Below are positions 24,482-33,815 of a DNA stretch of 41,583 nucleotides, one piece after another; position 1 is the stretch's first letter; each line of letters starts with the position of its first letter. The stretch is from positions 1 to 41,583 of the forward strand of contig CAIPPO010000018.1 of the NCBI GenBank assembly GCA_903866915.1. The letters are read 5' to 3'. The DNA comes from an uncultured Mucilaginibacter sp. (GTDB lineage Bacteria > Bacteroidota > Bacteroidia > Sphingobacteriales > Sphingobacteriaceae). The notes under the pieces are model-generated. The model was not told the DNA's origin. It saw nothing but the letters and a program-made list of their open reading frames with translations, and made no database searches. The position numbers were made by a program, and so were the translations under genes.

Positions 24482-27400
24482 TCACACATGCGCCGGTTCG
24501 GCCACCTCGCTCAACAATTCTACCGCCTGATTAATAGAGTTCACCTGCTCGATGCTAATCCGTAAGGTGTTTTTAACCTCTTTGATATTGGTCCGGCGCG
24601 GGTTTGATTGTACAAAGTACAACACCCTCCTGAACATGTCCGTCTCGAAATAAGGGGATTGCTGGCTGGCGATGAAATAGCCCCGCAACACATTTTTCTT
24701 CAGCGTAATCTTCTCGAAACCGATGGCTTTACCGAGCCATTGCAGTCGAACGGTGTTCAGCATGGCTTTTACAGTAGGCGGAACTGGTCCGAAACGATCA
24801 TGCAGTTGCTGTTCAAAAGCCTGCAAAACGGTCTCGTTTTCTATTCTTGAAAGCTCAGTATACAGGTTATAACGCTCGGCGATACTGGTCACATATTCAT
24901 CGGGTATCAGCAGTTCCATATCGGTATCGATCTGGGTAAAAGAGATGTATGGCCGCGGCTTTTCATCCGTAAACAGGCCTTTAAATTCATCATCTTTTAG
25001 TTCCTGAATCGCTTCGTCCAGTATTTTGTGGTACATCTCGAAACCGATTTCGGCAATAAAGCCGCTTTGCTCCGCGCCCAGCAGGTTACCGCTGCCGCGA
25101 ATGTCCAGGTCGCGCATAGCCACGTTAAAGCCACTGCCCAGGTCAGAAAATTCTTCAATTGCACTCAGGCGTTTGCGTGCCTCCGGCGTCAGTGTCGAAA
25201 GTGGTGGGCTTAACAGGTAACAATAAGCTTTTTTATTGCTGCGTCCTACCCTGCCGCGCATTTGGTGCAGATCGCTCAGGCCGAACATGTGTGCATGATT
25301 GATGATGATGGTATTGGCATTAGGTATATCAAGACCAGCTTCTATAATTGTGGTTGCAACCAGTACATCGTATTCAGCACTTACAAATTTCAGCATCACA
25401 TCTTCCAGGTCGTCTCCTTCCAGTTGCCCGTGGGCTATGCCGATACGTGCTTTGGGTACCAGTTTATGGATTAATGCGCCCAGCTGCATCAGGTCGGCCA
25501 CACGGTTATGGATAAAAAATACCTGGCCATTACGGGCAATTTCGTGTTCCACGGCTTCTTTAATCAGCGTATCGTTAAACACATGCAGCTCGGTTACAAC
25601 TGGCTGCCGGTTTGGCGGTGGTGTAGATATGATAGATAAGTCGCGGGCACCCATCAGCGAGAAATGCAGCGTACGCGGAATAGGCGTCGCTGTCAGCGTC
25701 AGGGTATCCACGTTGGCGCGCATACTTTTCAGTTTTTCTTTGGTCGCAACGCCGAATTTTTGTTCTTCGTCAATGATCATCAGGCCAAGGTCTTTGAACT
25801 TTACGTCCTTGCTCACCAGGCGGTGGGTACCAATAATGATATCGATCTTGCCGTTTTGCAGTTTTTCCAGCGAGTCTTTGATCTGCCGCGCCGATTTAAA
25901 CCGGTTGACATAATCAATGTTTACCGGGAACCCTTTCAGTCGGTCAGAAAAGGTTTTGTAGTGCTGTGCAGCCAGGATGGTAGTTGGTACTAATATCGCT
26001 ACCTGTTTGCTGTCGGCTACAGCTTTAAAGGCCGCACGTATGGCCACTTCGGTCTTGCCAAACCCCACATCTCCGCAGATGAGGCGGTCCATTGGGTGCG
26101 GCGATTCCATATCGCGTTTAAAATCTGCCGTGGCTTTTTCCTGGTCGGGAGTGTCTTCGTAAATAAACGAAGCTTCCAGCTCGGTTTGCAGGTAACTATC
26201 CGGACTAAACGCCTTTCCCTCTTTAGCTTTACGCAGTGCGTAAAGTTTGATGAGGTCGCGGGCTATGTCTTTAACTTTTTTTTTTGTGGTTTTTTTCAGC
26301 CGTTCCCAGGTATCGGTACCCAGTTTATTCATTTTGGGTACGGTACCCTCTTTGCCGCTGTATTTCGAGATGCGATTCAGTGAGTTGATGTTGACATAGA
26401 GCAAATCGTTGTCGGCATAGATGAGGCGTATCATTTCCTGCAATTTGCTATTTACCTCAACTTTCTCGAGACCGGCATATTTACCAATTCCATGATCGAT
26501 ATGCGTTACATAATCGCCGGGTTTCAGCTCCCTCAGTTCTTTTAAGGTAATGGCCTGCGAACGCTGATAGCCTTTCTTCAGCTTATATTTGTAGTAACGA
26601 TCGAATATCTGGTGGTCGGTATAGCAGGCAAATTTTTGCTGGCGGTCTACAAAACCTTCCCGCAGTGCAATGTTGATGGGTGTAAATTTTACGGTTTTAT
26701 CCAGGTCATCCAATATAGCATACAAGCGTTCTACCTGTTTGGCCGAATCGGTAACGATAAAGTTCTCTAATTTGTCTGCCTCGTTATTTTTGAAATTGTG
26801 GATCAGTAGCGTAAAATCCTTATTAAAGGATGGCTGTGGCCGCATATCAAAATCAATGCTTTTACTATCGCTGTAAAAGAATTGTTTGCCAATCTCTACT
26901 ACAGGGAAATCGTGAAGCTGGTCGGCTATCAGTTTTTCGTCAGTAAATCCGAACTTAGGGTCGATCCAATCGGGGTTCTTCTGTTTTTCGTCGGTTGACA
27001 GGGCTTTCCAAAGGTCTACAGCCTTTTTATAGCCGCTTTTAATGATATCCAGTGTGAATTGAACATCCTTGATCCAAACCTGCGAACCGGCATCAACATA
27101 TTCCAGCAGGGAAATATTGTTTTCTGTCAAAAACTTCGATTGCACATTAGGAACGATAGTGATACTTTTTACCTGTTCAACTGATAATTGGCTCTCGATC
27201 TCGAACGTGCGTATCGATTCAATAAAATCGCCAAAAAATTCAATTCGGTAAGGCAACTCATGCGAGAATGAAAAGATATCTACGATACCCCCGCGAATAG
27301 AGAATTGCCCCGGTTCATAAACAAAGTCGACGCGTTCGAAATCATATTCGATCAAAAATTCATTAATGAAATCGAGACTGAGTTTATTGTTGACCGAAAT

Positions 27401-27835
27401 TTCGAGCGTATTTTTTTCAAGGGAGGCCCGGTCGATCACCTTCTCTGCCAGCGCTTCCGGATAGGTGACGATGAGGCGACCAAATTCTGATGAGTGGTTC
27501 AGTTCATTCAAAACCTCGGCACGAGCCAGCACATTGCTGCTGTCGGGTTGCGTAAATTCAAATGCTTTGCGGTAAGATGATGGGAACAGCAGGATCTCTT
27601 TGCCAGTAAGGTTTTCCAGGTCGGCCTGGAAGTAAGAGGCTTCCTCACGATCTGGCAGCACAAAGATCATATGCGGATGCTGCAAAAAATACAATGCTAC
27701 CGCCACCGCCGCGTCGCCCGACCCGACCAAACCACGTAACTGAATCCTGGGGCTTTTTTCTGCATTAAGCGCCTGGGCCAATGCTGTTACCCGTTCATCA
27801 GACTTATAGCGCTCTAAGATATCCCGGATGTTCAA
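24482..27835 (-). CDS. mfd: transcription-repair coupling factor
   Basis: This 1117-residue Mfd removes RNA polymerase stalled at DNA damage and recruits UvrA. The N-terminal UvrB-homology region (about 1-350) includes the EEASYFQADLEN and FSIRGGIVDIFSF segments. The RNA polymerase-interacting domain (about 430-500; LKPGDYVTHIDHGIGKYAGLEK) is followed by a RecG-like helicase with Walker A GDVGFGKTE (Lys594), DEEQ, TATPIPRTL and QMRGRVGRSNKKAYCY. A C-terminal TRCF domain follows. The length is normal. The start is a TTG at 27833-27835; no ATG fits upstream of the conserved N-terminus, and a TATCTTTG -7 element lies 7 bases before it. The gene is complete. Confidence 0.97.
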   Translation of the reverse strand: MNIRDILERYKSDERVTALAQALNAEKSPRIQLRGLVGSGDAAVAVALYFLQHPHMIFVLPDREEASYFQADLENLTGKEILLFPSSYRKAFEFTQPDSSNVLARAEVLNELNHSSEFGRLIVTYPEALAEKVIDRASLEKNTLEISVNNKLSLDFINEFLIEYDFERVDFVYEPGQFSIRGGIVDIFSFSHELPYRIEFFGDFIESIRTFEIESQLSVEQVKSITIVPNVQSKFLTENNISLLEYVDAGSQVWIKDVQFTLDIIKSGYKKAVDLWKALSTDEKQKNPDWIDPKFGFTDEKLIADQLHDFPVVEIGKQFFYSDSKSIDFDMRPQPSFNKDFTLLIHNFKNNEADKLENFIVTDSAKQVERLYAILDDLDKTVKFTPINIALREGFVDRQQKFACYTDHQIFDRYYKYKLKKGYQRSQAITLKELRELKPGDYVTHIDHGIGKYAGLEKVEVNSKLQEMIRLIYADNDLLYVNINSLNRISKYSGKEGTVPKMNKLGTDTWERLKKTTKKKVKDIARDLIKLYALRKAKEGKAFSPDSYLQTELEASFIYEDTPDQEKATADFKRDMESPHPMDRLICGDVGFGKTEVAIRAAFKAVADSKQVAILVPTTILAAQHYKTFSDRLKGFPVNIDYVNRFKSARQIKDSLEKLQNGKIDIIIGTHRLVSKDVKFKDLGLMIIDEEQKFGVATKEKLKSMRANVDTLTLTATPIPRTLHFSLMGARDLSIISTPPPNRQPVVTELHVFNDTLIKEAVEHEIARNGQVFFIHNRVADLMQLGALIHKLVPKARIGIAHGQLEGDDLEDVMLKFVSAEYDVLVATTIIEAGLDIPNANTIIINHAHMFGLSDLHQMRGRVGRSNKKAYCYLLSPPLSTLTPEARKRLSAIEEFSDLGSGFNVAMRDLDIRGSGNLLGAEQSGFIAEIGFEMYHKILDEAIQELKDDEFKGLFTDEKPRPYISFTQIDTDMELLIPDEYVTSIAERYNLYTELSRIENETVLQAFEQQLHDRFGPVPPTVKAMLNTVRLQWLGKAIGFEKITLKKNVLRGYFIASQQSPYFETDMFRRVLYFVQSNPRRTNIKEVKNTLRISIEQVNSINQAVELLSEVAEPAHV

Positions 27836-27842
27836 ATCGCTC

Positions 27843-27850
27843 CAAAGATA
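27843..27850 (-). promoter_or_regulatory. -7 element of mfd
   Basis: TATCTTTG on the minus strand (27850-27843) matches TAnnTTTG exactly and ends 7 bases before the TTG start. No good -33 was found. Confidence 0.4.
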
Positions 27851-28044
27851 GCAAAAAAGGTGCTTTTGCAGGCATCGATATCCTTTTGGAAAAAAAGCAA
27901 TTCAGTAAAACAAGAGTTAGCAAAAATCGCTTTTACAGGTATTGGAAAAGTCTTTAAATATTCACGTATATTTAATTAATCATTTATAGCTGGCAAAAAA
28001 CGTCGCCCCGCCGTTTGCAGCAAAATATTTAAAACCATTAGCAT

Positions 28045-28458
28045 ATGAAAAACGCAATTGTTCCCGGACTTATTATCGGCCTGTTGAGTGGCATCTGGCT
28101 TTTTGTGATGCGGGTAATAGGCCTTTCTTTTTCTAACGATACCGTTCACCCGGTTGAGTATGTCTCGGTGTTGATACCGGTAGTGGGTTTGTATTACGGT
28201 GTAAAGTATTACTGCTATGTGGAACTGAATGGCAAGATGAGTTTTTTTGAAGGATTGATCCATAGTTTCAAGATCATGATCATTGCAGGCATTTTTGTTG
28301 TTTTTGTCGGTATTGTCTATATCAATTATTTCGATGACAAAGGCACCAACTGGTCCGATTTTTCAGGGCGTATTTTTGCAGCACTTCTTATTGGTATCCT
28401 TTCAGCACTGGCCGTATCTTTGCTATTGACATCAAAAGGCAGGAACCTTGAAAGTTAA
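28045..28458 (+). CDS. DUF4199-like membrane protein
   Basis: This 137-residue protein has four predicted transmembrane segments (about 5-24, 37-55, 72-92, 108-130). The layout and the segments YYGVKYYCYVELNGKMSFFEGLIHSFK fit DUF4199, a Bacteroidota membrane family of unknown role. Its last 11 bases overlap the start of the DUF2752-like gene. It is the first gene of a possible three-gene membrane cluster. Confidence 0.75.
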   Translation: MKNAIVPGLIIGLLSGIWLFVMRVIGLSFSNDTVHPVEYVSVLIPVVGLYYGVKYYCYVELNGKMSFFEGLIHSFKIMIIAGIFVVFVGIVYINYFDDKGTNWSDFSGRIFAALLIGILSALAVSLLLTSKGRNLES

Positions 28459-28795
28459 GGCATTTTTCAAATATTTTGAGCTACTGTTTTGGGTCGCTGC
28501 CCTAATTGCTTTAGCGTTTACTGACCCCGGAAGCGCCAGCCATTTCAGTTTATGCCCCTTAAAAGCATCCGGAATTACCTGGTGCCCCGGATGCGGATTG
28601 GGCCATGCTATTTCGTGGCTCTTCCATGGCAATATTATTCGTTCCTGGCAAGCACATTGGCTGGGTATACCTGCCCTGTTCATTATCTTGTACCGGATAT
28701 TTATCCTTTTAAAGCAAGCGATCCGGGGAAATAGGAGATTTGAGGACGATCAAAAACTTTCACCGTTATTTTCAAGGCGCTCACCGGGTGTTTAA
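28448..28795 (+). CDS. DUF2752 membrane protein
   Basis: This 115-residue protein matches DUF2752: a first membrane segment, then CPLKASGITWCPGCGLGHA with Cys36, Cys46 and Cys49, then two more membrane segments. The CPxCG motif suggests metal binding or a disulfide in a membrane-adjacent loop, and the role is unknown. The only usable start I see is TTG at 28448, which overlaps the DUF4199 gene by 11 bases and has an AAAGG-like tract about 7 bases before it. No Met codon occurs in the N-terminal half. The pairing with a TM2 protein downstream is frequent in this phylum as far as I recall. Confidence 0.8.
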   Translation: MKVKAFFKYFELLFWVAALIALAFTDPGSASHFSLCPLKASGITWCPGCGLGHAISWLFHGNIIRSWQAHWLGIPALFIILYRIFILLKQAIRGNRRFEDDQKLSPLFSRRSPGV

Positions 28796-28869
28796 GCCGG
28801 CTCGCCAATTTTGATTAGGCAATTATCCTGCACTAGCTTAGCTTTATACCAGATTTAAAACCAATCACC

Positions 28870-29235
28870 ATGGAAATGTTTCAAAACAATAACCCCTACC
28901 TGATGCTACCTGGCATGACACCGGAAGAGTGGGGGTATATACAACAAGCGCTTTCACAGCTTAGCGAAAACCAGCAAAAGTATTTTTATATGGCCTATTC
29001 CACTAAAAGGAAGAGTCCGCAGGACTTGCTCATTTTTTGCGTAGTTGGCTTTTTCGTTCCAGGTATACAGCGGTTTATAATCGGACAGATTGGCATCGGC
29101 ATTTTATACTTTTTTACAGCAGGTATTTGTGTCATTGGCACGATCGTCGATTTGGTCAATCACCGTACACTGGCGAATGAATTCAATCAAAAAATGGCAT
29201 TTGAGAGTTTTCAGCTAGCTAAATTGAATAACTAA
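28870..29235 (+). CDS. TM2-domain membrane protein
   Basis: This 121-residue protein has a soluble helical N-terminus (PGMTPEEWGYIQQALSQLSENQQKYFYMAYSTKRK) followed by a TM2 domain of two membrane helices joined by a tight turn (about 53-100; GIQRFIIGQIGIGILYFFTAG, then GTIVDLV). The role of TM2 proteins in bacteria is not settled. A TAGCTTTA -7-like element lies at 28839-28846, with TTTG 25 bases upstream. It is probably grouped with the DUF2752 gene, 74 bases before it. Confidence 0.8.
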   Translation: MEMFQNNNPYLMLPGMTPEEWGYIQQALSQLSENQQKYFYMAYSTKRKSPQDLLIFCVVGFFVPGIQRFIIGQIGIGILYFFTAGICVIGTIVDLVNHRTLANEFNQKMAFESFQLAKLNN

Positions 29236-29426
29236 ACCAGGTTATCATTATTTACTGGTATTTGTAAACCTGGCCTTGTTGGTGCCGGGTTTTGTTATTT
29301 GCCAGTAAAAGCGATTCGCCCTAGGGTGAATTTTAAAGACTCTTTTTATAATTAAAACAGCTGTTTTTTTTCGATCTTCTATCCCCGGAAAGAATCAACG
29401 CGATAAAAACAGCGTACATTTAGTCT
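29236..29426. other. intergenic region with interleaved inverted repeats
   Basis: No gene is seen in these 191 bases. CCAGGTT (29237-29243) pairs with AACCTGG (29267-29273), and TTTACTGG (29251-29258) pairs with CCAGTAAA (29302-29309), so the two hairpins exclude each other. A near-palindrome ATTCGCCCT/AGGGTGAAT (29314-29331, one G-T pair) and AAAACAGCTGTTTT (29354-29367, followed by Ts) come next. A TACATTTA element (29415-29422) lies 4 bases before the nitrilase ATG. One of these probably ends the TM2 transcript. Confidence 0.5.
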
Positions 29427-30386
29427 ATGAAAAGCATCAGGATCGCGACGGCTCAATTTGAGAACAGGAGCGGCGACAAGGAGTATAATCTTTCTGTTAT
29501 CCGCCGGTTAACAGCTAAAGCAGCCTCGCAGGGGGCCAATGTGGTTGCTTTTCACGAATGTTCTATTACTGGTTATGGAATGGCGCGACACCTTAGCAAA
29601 GAGCAATTGCTGGATATAGCCGAGTTTATTCCCGATGGCCCCAGTTTAGAAAAGTTGCGCAAAATTGCTTTCGAGTATGATATTGTTATCCTGGCCGGAT
29701 TATTTGAAAAAGACGAACAGGGTAAGGTTTTTAAATGCCAGGTTTGTGTTGGCAAGAATGGCCTGATCGCTAAATATCATAAACTGCACCCGTTTATCAA
29801 TCCGAATATTACACCCGGTAATGAATATGTGGTATTCGACCTTTTTGGCTGGAAATGCAGTATCCTGATCTGTTACGATAACAATATTATCGAAAATGTA
29901 CGGGCGGTAAAACTACTGGGTGCCGATATCATATTTATGCCGCATGTTACCATGTGCACCCCATCAACGCGGCCGGGTGCTGGTTTTGTAGACCCCGTGT
30001 TATGGCAAAACCGCGAGGCCGACCCAACTACCCTGCGCCAGGAATTTGATGGCTTGAAAGGCAGGGCATGGCTAATGAAGTGGCTGCCGGCCAGGGCTTA
30101 TGACAACGCCATTTATGCTATTTTTTCGAATGCCATCGGCATGGAAGATGACCAGGTAAAAAATGGTTGCTCCATGGTCATCGATCCTTTTGGTGATATC
30201 ATGGCCGAGTGCCGGAGTTTTGATAACGAGATCGTGACCGCGCTGATTACATCGGAGAAATTAACCCAGGCCGGAGGCTACCGGTATATCAATGCCAGGC
30301 GGCCGGAGTTGTACGGGGATATTATCGCAAAGCCACATCAATCAGAACAGAAGGTAGTGTGGATGGGCACTGATAAAGGAAATTAA
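29427..30386 (+). CDS. nitrilase-superfamily carbon-nitrogen hydrolase
   Basis: This 319-residue enzyme of the CN-hydrolase superfamily has all three catalytic residues: Glu44 in FHECSITGY, Lys119 in YHKLHPF and Cys149 in LICYDNNI. The superfamily hydrolyses amides or nitriles. The insert STRPGAGFVDPVLWQNREADPTTLRQEFDGLKGRAWLMKWLPARAYDN is long for a simple omega-amidase and resembles branches annotated as acyltransferase or N-carbamoyl hydrolases. I cannot fix the substrate. The gene stands alone between a membrane-protein group and a fucosidase. Confidence 0.85.
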   Translation: MKSIRIATAQFENRSGDKEYNLSVIRRLTAKAASQGANVVAFHECSITGYGMARHLSKEQLLDIAEFIPDGPSLEKLRKIAFEYDIVILAGLFEKDEQGKVFKCQVCVGKNGLIAKYHKLHPFINPNITPGNEYVVFDLFGWKCSILICYDNNIIENVRAVKLLGADIIFMPHVTMCTPSTRPGAGFVDPVLWQNREADPTTLRQEFDGLKGRAWLMKWLPARAYDNAIYAIFSNAIGMEDDQVKNGCSMVIDPFGDIMAECRSFDNEIVTALITSEKLTQAGGYRYINARRPELYGDIIAKPHQSEQKVVWMGTDKGN

Positions 30387-30491
30387 AGAATTGGTAATAT
30401 TGCCGTAGCAAATTTGCCGTCGCCGGATATTTTTAAAGATATGACCCCGGGGGATTAGGAAAACCAACATACCAGAAGTTTTTGTCGCAAT

Positions 30492-31940
30492 ATGAAAAAA
30501 GTTAATAAAAGAATGGCGGGCATGCTTTGCCTGCTTATGGTGTTATTTACAGGGCTTAGCAATGCTCAGGAAAAGGATGGTTATGTTGCCCCAACTGATA
30601 CGGCAGTGCTACACAAACTAGCACGCTGGCAGGATCTGAAATTTGGCCTTTTTATGCACTGGGGGCCGTACAGCGAATGGGGTGTTGTTGAAAGCTGGAG
30701 TATTTGTCCGGAAGATGAAGGCTGGACACAACGCAAAGGGCCCTATAGCGCCGACTATAATAGCTATAAAAAAGCCTACGAAAACCTGCAAACTACTTTT
30801 AATCCGACCCATTTCGACCCGGAAAAATGGGTAAGGGCTGCTAAAGATGCGGGAATGAAATATGTGGTATTTACGACCAAACATCATGATGGCTTTTGTA
30901 TGTTTGATACCAAAGAAACCGATTACAAAGTTACCGACCCCAAGACGCCTTTTTCGGCTAACCCTAAAAGTAACGTAGCCTACGAGGTTTTTAATGCTTT
31001 CAGAAATGAGGGTTTTATGACCGGCGCCTATTTTTCAAAACCCGATTGGCATAGCGCTTTTTATTGGTGGCCCTATTTTCCGCCAAAGGATAGGAATGTA
31101 AATTATGATCCCGCCAAATATCCGGAGCGCTGGCAGCATTTCAAAGACTATACCTATAACCAGGTACAAGAACTGATGAGCAACTATGGTAAAATGGATA
31201 TCCTATGGCTTGACGGTGGTTGGGTACGCCCTTTAAAAACAGTTGACAGGAGTGTGGAATGGCAACAAGGTATTAAATACGACCAGGATATTGATATGGA
31301 ACGGATAGCTACAGCGGCCAGGGTAAAACAACCCGGACTGATAGTAGTTGACCGTACTGTTGCCGGACCCTACGAGAACTATACTACACCCGAACAGCAG
31401 GTGCCTGACAAACCATTGAGCCATCCCTGGGAAACTTGTATGACGATGGGCAACTCCTGGAGCTATGTGCCCGGCGATCAATATAAACCATCGATACAAC
31501 TGGTTCAGCTGCTCATCAAAATTGTTTCGCGGGGTGGTAATTTTTTGATGAATATTGGTCCGGGACCCGATGGCGACTGGGATCCGGAAGCTTATAAGCG
31601 CCTGGCCGATATCGGTAAATGGATCAAAATAAATGGTGAGGGAATTTATGGGTCAAAAGCGGTTGCGCCTTTCTCGTCTGACAACCTATACTACACGCAA
31701 TCGGCTGACGGCAAAACACGCTTTGCTTTTTTGCTTGCCGACAATCCGGATTTAATTTTTAAGCCGCTAATCAGTATTCCTACCGGAGATAGTCGAAAGG
31801 TTAGATCTGTTCAGTTACTTGGCACAAAATATAAATTGAAATGGGTTCAGCACGAAGGCGATATCTCGGTCGTAATTCCAGCTTCGCTTCAAAATAATAG
31901 CGGTCTGCAATATGCCGCCACGTTTAAAATAAATTATTAA
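30492..31940 (+). CDS. alpha-L-fucosidase (GH29), exported
   Basis: This 482-residue enzyme has a signal peptide (cleavage near SNAQ, residue 25). The GH29 barrel is marked by FGLFMHWGPYSEWG and the motif KYVVFTTKHHDGFCMFDT. The predicted nucleophile is Asp241 in DILWLDGGW. A beta-sandwich C-terminal part follows (about 370-482). GH29 enzymes remove fucose from glycans. The acid/base residue is not conserved across the family and I do not assign it. There is no SusC/D pair or sulfatase alongside, so it is not an obvious polysaccharide utilisation locus. The nif3-like gene starts 7 bases after its stop. Confidence 0.92.
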   Translation: MKKVNKRMAGMLCLLMVLFTGLSNAQEKDGYVAPTDTAVLHKLARWQDLKFGLFMHWGPYSEWGVVESWSICPEDEGWTQRKGPYSADYNSYKKAYENLQTTFNPTHFDPEKWVRAAKDAGMKYVVFTTKHHDGFCMFDTKETDYKVTDPKTPFSANPKSNVAYEVFNAFRNEGFMTGAYFSKPDWHSAFYWWPYFPPKDRNVNYDPAKYPERWQHFKDYTYNQVQELMSNYGKMDILWLDGGWVRPLKTVDRSVEWQQGIKYDQDIDMERIATAARVKQPGLIVVDRTVAGPYENYTTPEQQVPDKPLSHPWETCMTMGNSWSYVPGDQYKPSIQLVQLLIKIVSRGGNFLMNIGPGPDGDWDPEAYKRLADIGKWIKINGEGIYGSKAVAPFSSDNLYYTQSADGKTRFAFLLADNPDLIFKPLISIPTGDSRKVRSVQLLGTKYKLKWVQHEGDISVVIPASLQNNSGLQYAATFKINY

Positions 31941-31947
31941 GATAGCT

Positions 31948-33045
31948 ATGAAACTATCCCACCTAACCTCTTACCTCGAAAGCCTTGCCCCGCTGGCTTA
32001 TCAGGAAGATTATGATAATTCGGGCCTTATTGTAGGTAACCCTGAAGCAGAAGTATTGCAGGCCCTTGTATCGCTCGACTGTACCGAGGCTATTGTTGAT
32101 GAGGCTATTGCCAGGGGATGCCAGGTAATCATTTCGCATCACCCAATCGTTTTCAGGGGCTTGAAGAAATTTACAGGGAAGACCTATGTAGAACGTGTAG
32201 TAGAAAAGGCGATCAAAAACGATATTGCCATCTATGCTATTCATACCAATCTGGACAATGTGTCGGATGGAGTGAATGCCCGTATTTGTGAAACATTGGA
32301 GTTAACTAACCCGCGTATCCTCGCGCCTAAAAATGGCTTACTTAAAAAATTGGTGACTTATGTTCCGGAGGACAAAGCCGAGCAGGTAAGGAATGCCCTC
32401 TTCCACGCCGGCGCCGGAAACATCGGTAACTACAGCGAATGCAGTTTTAACGGCGAGGGTACCGGCACCTTTAAGGGTGGCGAAGGTAGCAGTCCCTATG
32501 TTGGCGAGGCAGGCAAAAGGCATTATGAAAACGAGGTACGCATTGAAACGGTTTACCCGGCTGCAATTGAAAGCAAGTTATTGATGGCACTTTTCCTGGC
32601 CCACCCTTACGAAGAGGTAGCCTATGACCTGTACAATTTGACCAACCAGCATCAGCAGGTGGGCTCGGGAATGATCGGCGAGTTGGAGGAAGAAATATCG
32701 GAGGAGGAATTTCTGTTCCGTATCCGGCAAAACATGGGAGCCCGGGTTATCAGGCATACAGCCTTAACTGGCAAAAAAGTGAAACGAGTAGCCGTTTGCG
32801 GAGGCGCAGGTGGCTTCCTGCTCAAGAATGCCATAGCTGCCGGCGCCGACATTTTCGTTACAGCAGATTTTAAATACCACGAGTTTTTTGACGCCGAAGG
32901 ACGGATCGTTATTGCGGATATCGGACATTTTGAAAGTGAGCAATTTACGTCGCAATTATTGTATGAAATTATTAAGAAAAAATTTCCTAACTTTGCCGTC
33001 CGTTTAACAGAAATTAATACAAACCCCGTCAAATATTTTATTTAA
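31948..33045 (+). CDS. Nif3-like dinuclear metal protein (long form)
   Basis: This 365-residue protein is of the NIF3/YbgI family, which forms toroids with a two-metal site. Ligand motifs are SHHPIVF (His64, His65) and HTNLDN (His99, Asp103) in the N-terminal half, and GHFESEQ in the C-terminal half (about 325-332). The central 130-235 region is the PII-like inserted domain of the long form, containing a Gly-rich FNGEGTGTFKGGEGSSPYVGEAG. The biochemical role is unsettled. It overlaps the next gene by one base (TAATG at 33043-33047), an obvious translational coupling seen widely in Bacteroidota. Confidence 0.93.
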   Translation: MKLSHLTSYLESLAPLAYQEDYDNSGLIVGNPEAEVLQALVSLDCTEAIVDEAIARGCQVIISHHPIVFRGLKKFTGKTYVERVVEKAIKNDIAIYAIHTNLDNVSDGVNARICETLELTNPRILAPKNGLLKKLVTYVPEDKAEQVRNALFHAGAGNIGNYSECSFNGEGTGTFKGGEGSSPYVGEAGKRHYENEVRIETVYPAAIESKLLMALFLAHPYEEVAYDLYNLTNQHQQVGSGMIGELEEEISEEEFLFRIRQNMGARVIRHTALTGKKVKRVAVCGGAGGFLLKNAIAAGADIFVTADFKYHEFFDAEGRIVIADIGHFESEQFTSQLLYEIIKKKFPNFAVRLTEINTNPVKYFI

Positions 33046-33788
33046 TGGAACAAACCGTAGAACAGAAGCTGAAAGCTTTATTCGAACTACAAACTATCCA
33101 CACCAAGGTTGACAAGATACGCCAGGTTAGAGGTGAATTGCCGATGGAAGTTGCCGACCTGGAAGATGATGTAGAAGGATTAGAGACCCGCATCCAAAAA
33201 ATAAAAAATGAGTTGGATGACCTGGAAGATGATATCGTAACCCGCAAAAACCTGATCAGGGATGCGCAGGCTAACATCAAGAAATACGAGACCCAGCTTA
33301 ACGAAGTAAAGAATAACCGCGAATATGATGCCATCTCGAAAGAGATCGAGATTCAGGGATTGGACATACAGGTGAGCGAAAAGAAGATCAAAGAGTTTGG
33401 TTACGAAATAACCACCAAAACGCAGATCTACGAAAAAGCATTAGCTGACCTTGATGGCCGCCGCGCCGACCTTGAAGCTAAGAAAGCTGAACTGGGCACC
33501 ATTACTTCAGAAACTGAGAAAGAAGAAAACGAATTAAGTGCCGAAGCTGAAAAAGCTACTAAAGGTATTGAAGAGCGTCTACTGGTTGCTTACAACCGTT
33601 TGCGTAACAACGCTAAAAACGGTCTTGCAGTGGTAACTATCCAGCGCGATTCATGCTCAGGTTGCTTCAACCAGATCCCGCCACAACGCCAATCGGATAT
33701 CCGTCAGCGCAAAAAGATCATCGTTTGCGAGCATTGCGGTCGTATTTTGGTTGATGAGCAAATGGCTTTGGAAGTAGAGACTGCGTAA
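33045..33788 (+). CDS. C4-type zinc-ribbon coiled-coil protein
   Basis: This 247-residue protein has a long coiled coil (about 5-185, heptad-rich with Glu/Lys/Leu) and a C-terminal zinc ribbon. The ribbon cysteines are Cys204/Cys207 (CSGC) and Cys228/Cys231 (CEHC), 20 residues apart. It fits the family of C4-type zinc-ribbon proteins of unknown role that follow nif3 in Bacteroidota and many other bacteria; nucleic acid or ribosome-associated functions have been suggested. Its start codon overlaps the nif3 stop and it ends at a strong terminator. Confidence 0.93.
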   Translation: MEQTVEQKLKALFELQTIHTKVDKIRQVRGELPMEVADLEDDVEGLETRIQKIKNELDDLEDDIVTRKNLIRDAQANIKKYETQLNEVKNNREYDAISKEIEIQGLDIQVSEKKIKEFGYEITTKTQIYEKALADLDGRRADLEAKKAELGTITSETEKEENELSAEAEKATKGIEERLLVAYNRLRNNAKNGLAVVTIQRDSCSGCFNQIPPQRQSDIRQRKKIIVCEHCGRILVDEQMALEVETA

Positions 33789-33815
33789 GTAGTTTATCCC
33801 ATTCCTTTATAAAAT

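Noticed and set aside
24204..24530. 108-codon open frame between the transglutaminase-like gene and mfd
   Set aside because: It crosses repeat remnants and the end of mfd, and there is no signal or family feature.
25299..25913. 204-codon open frame on the plus strand inside mfd
   Set aside because: It is antisense to conserved Mfd helicase motifs, has no recognisable domain, and its Ser/Arg/Cys-rich product is typical of a reverse-frame shadow.
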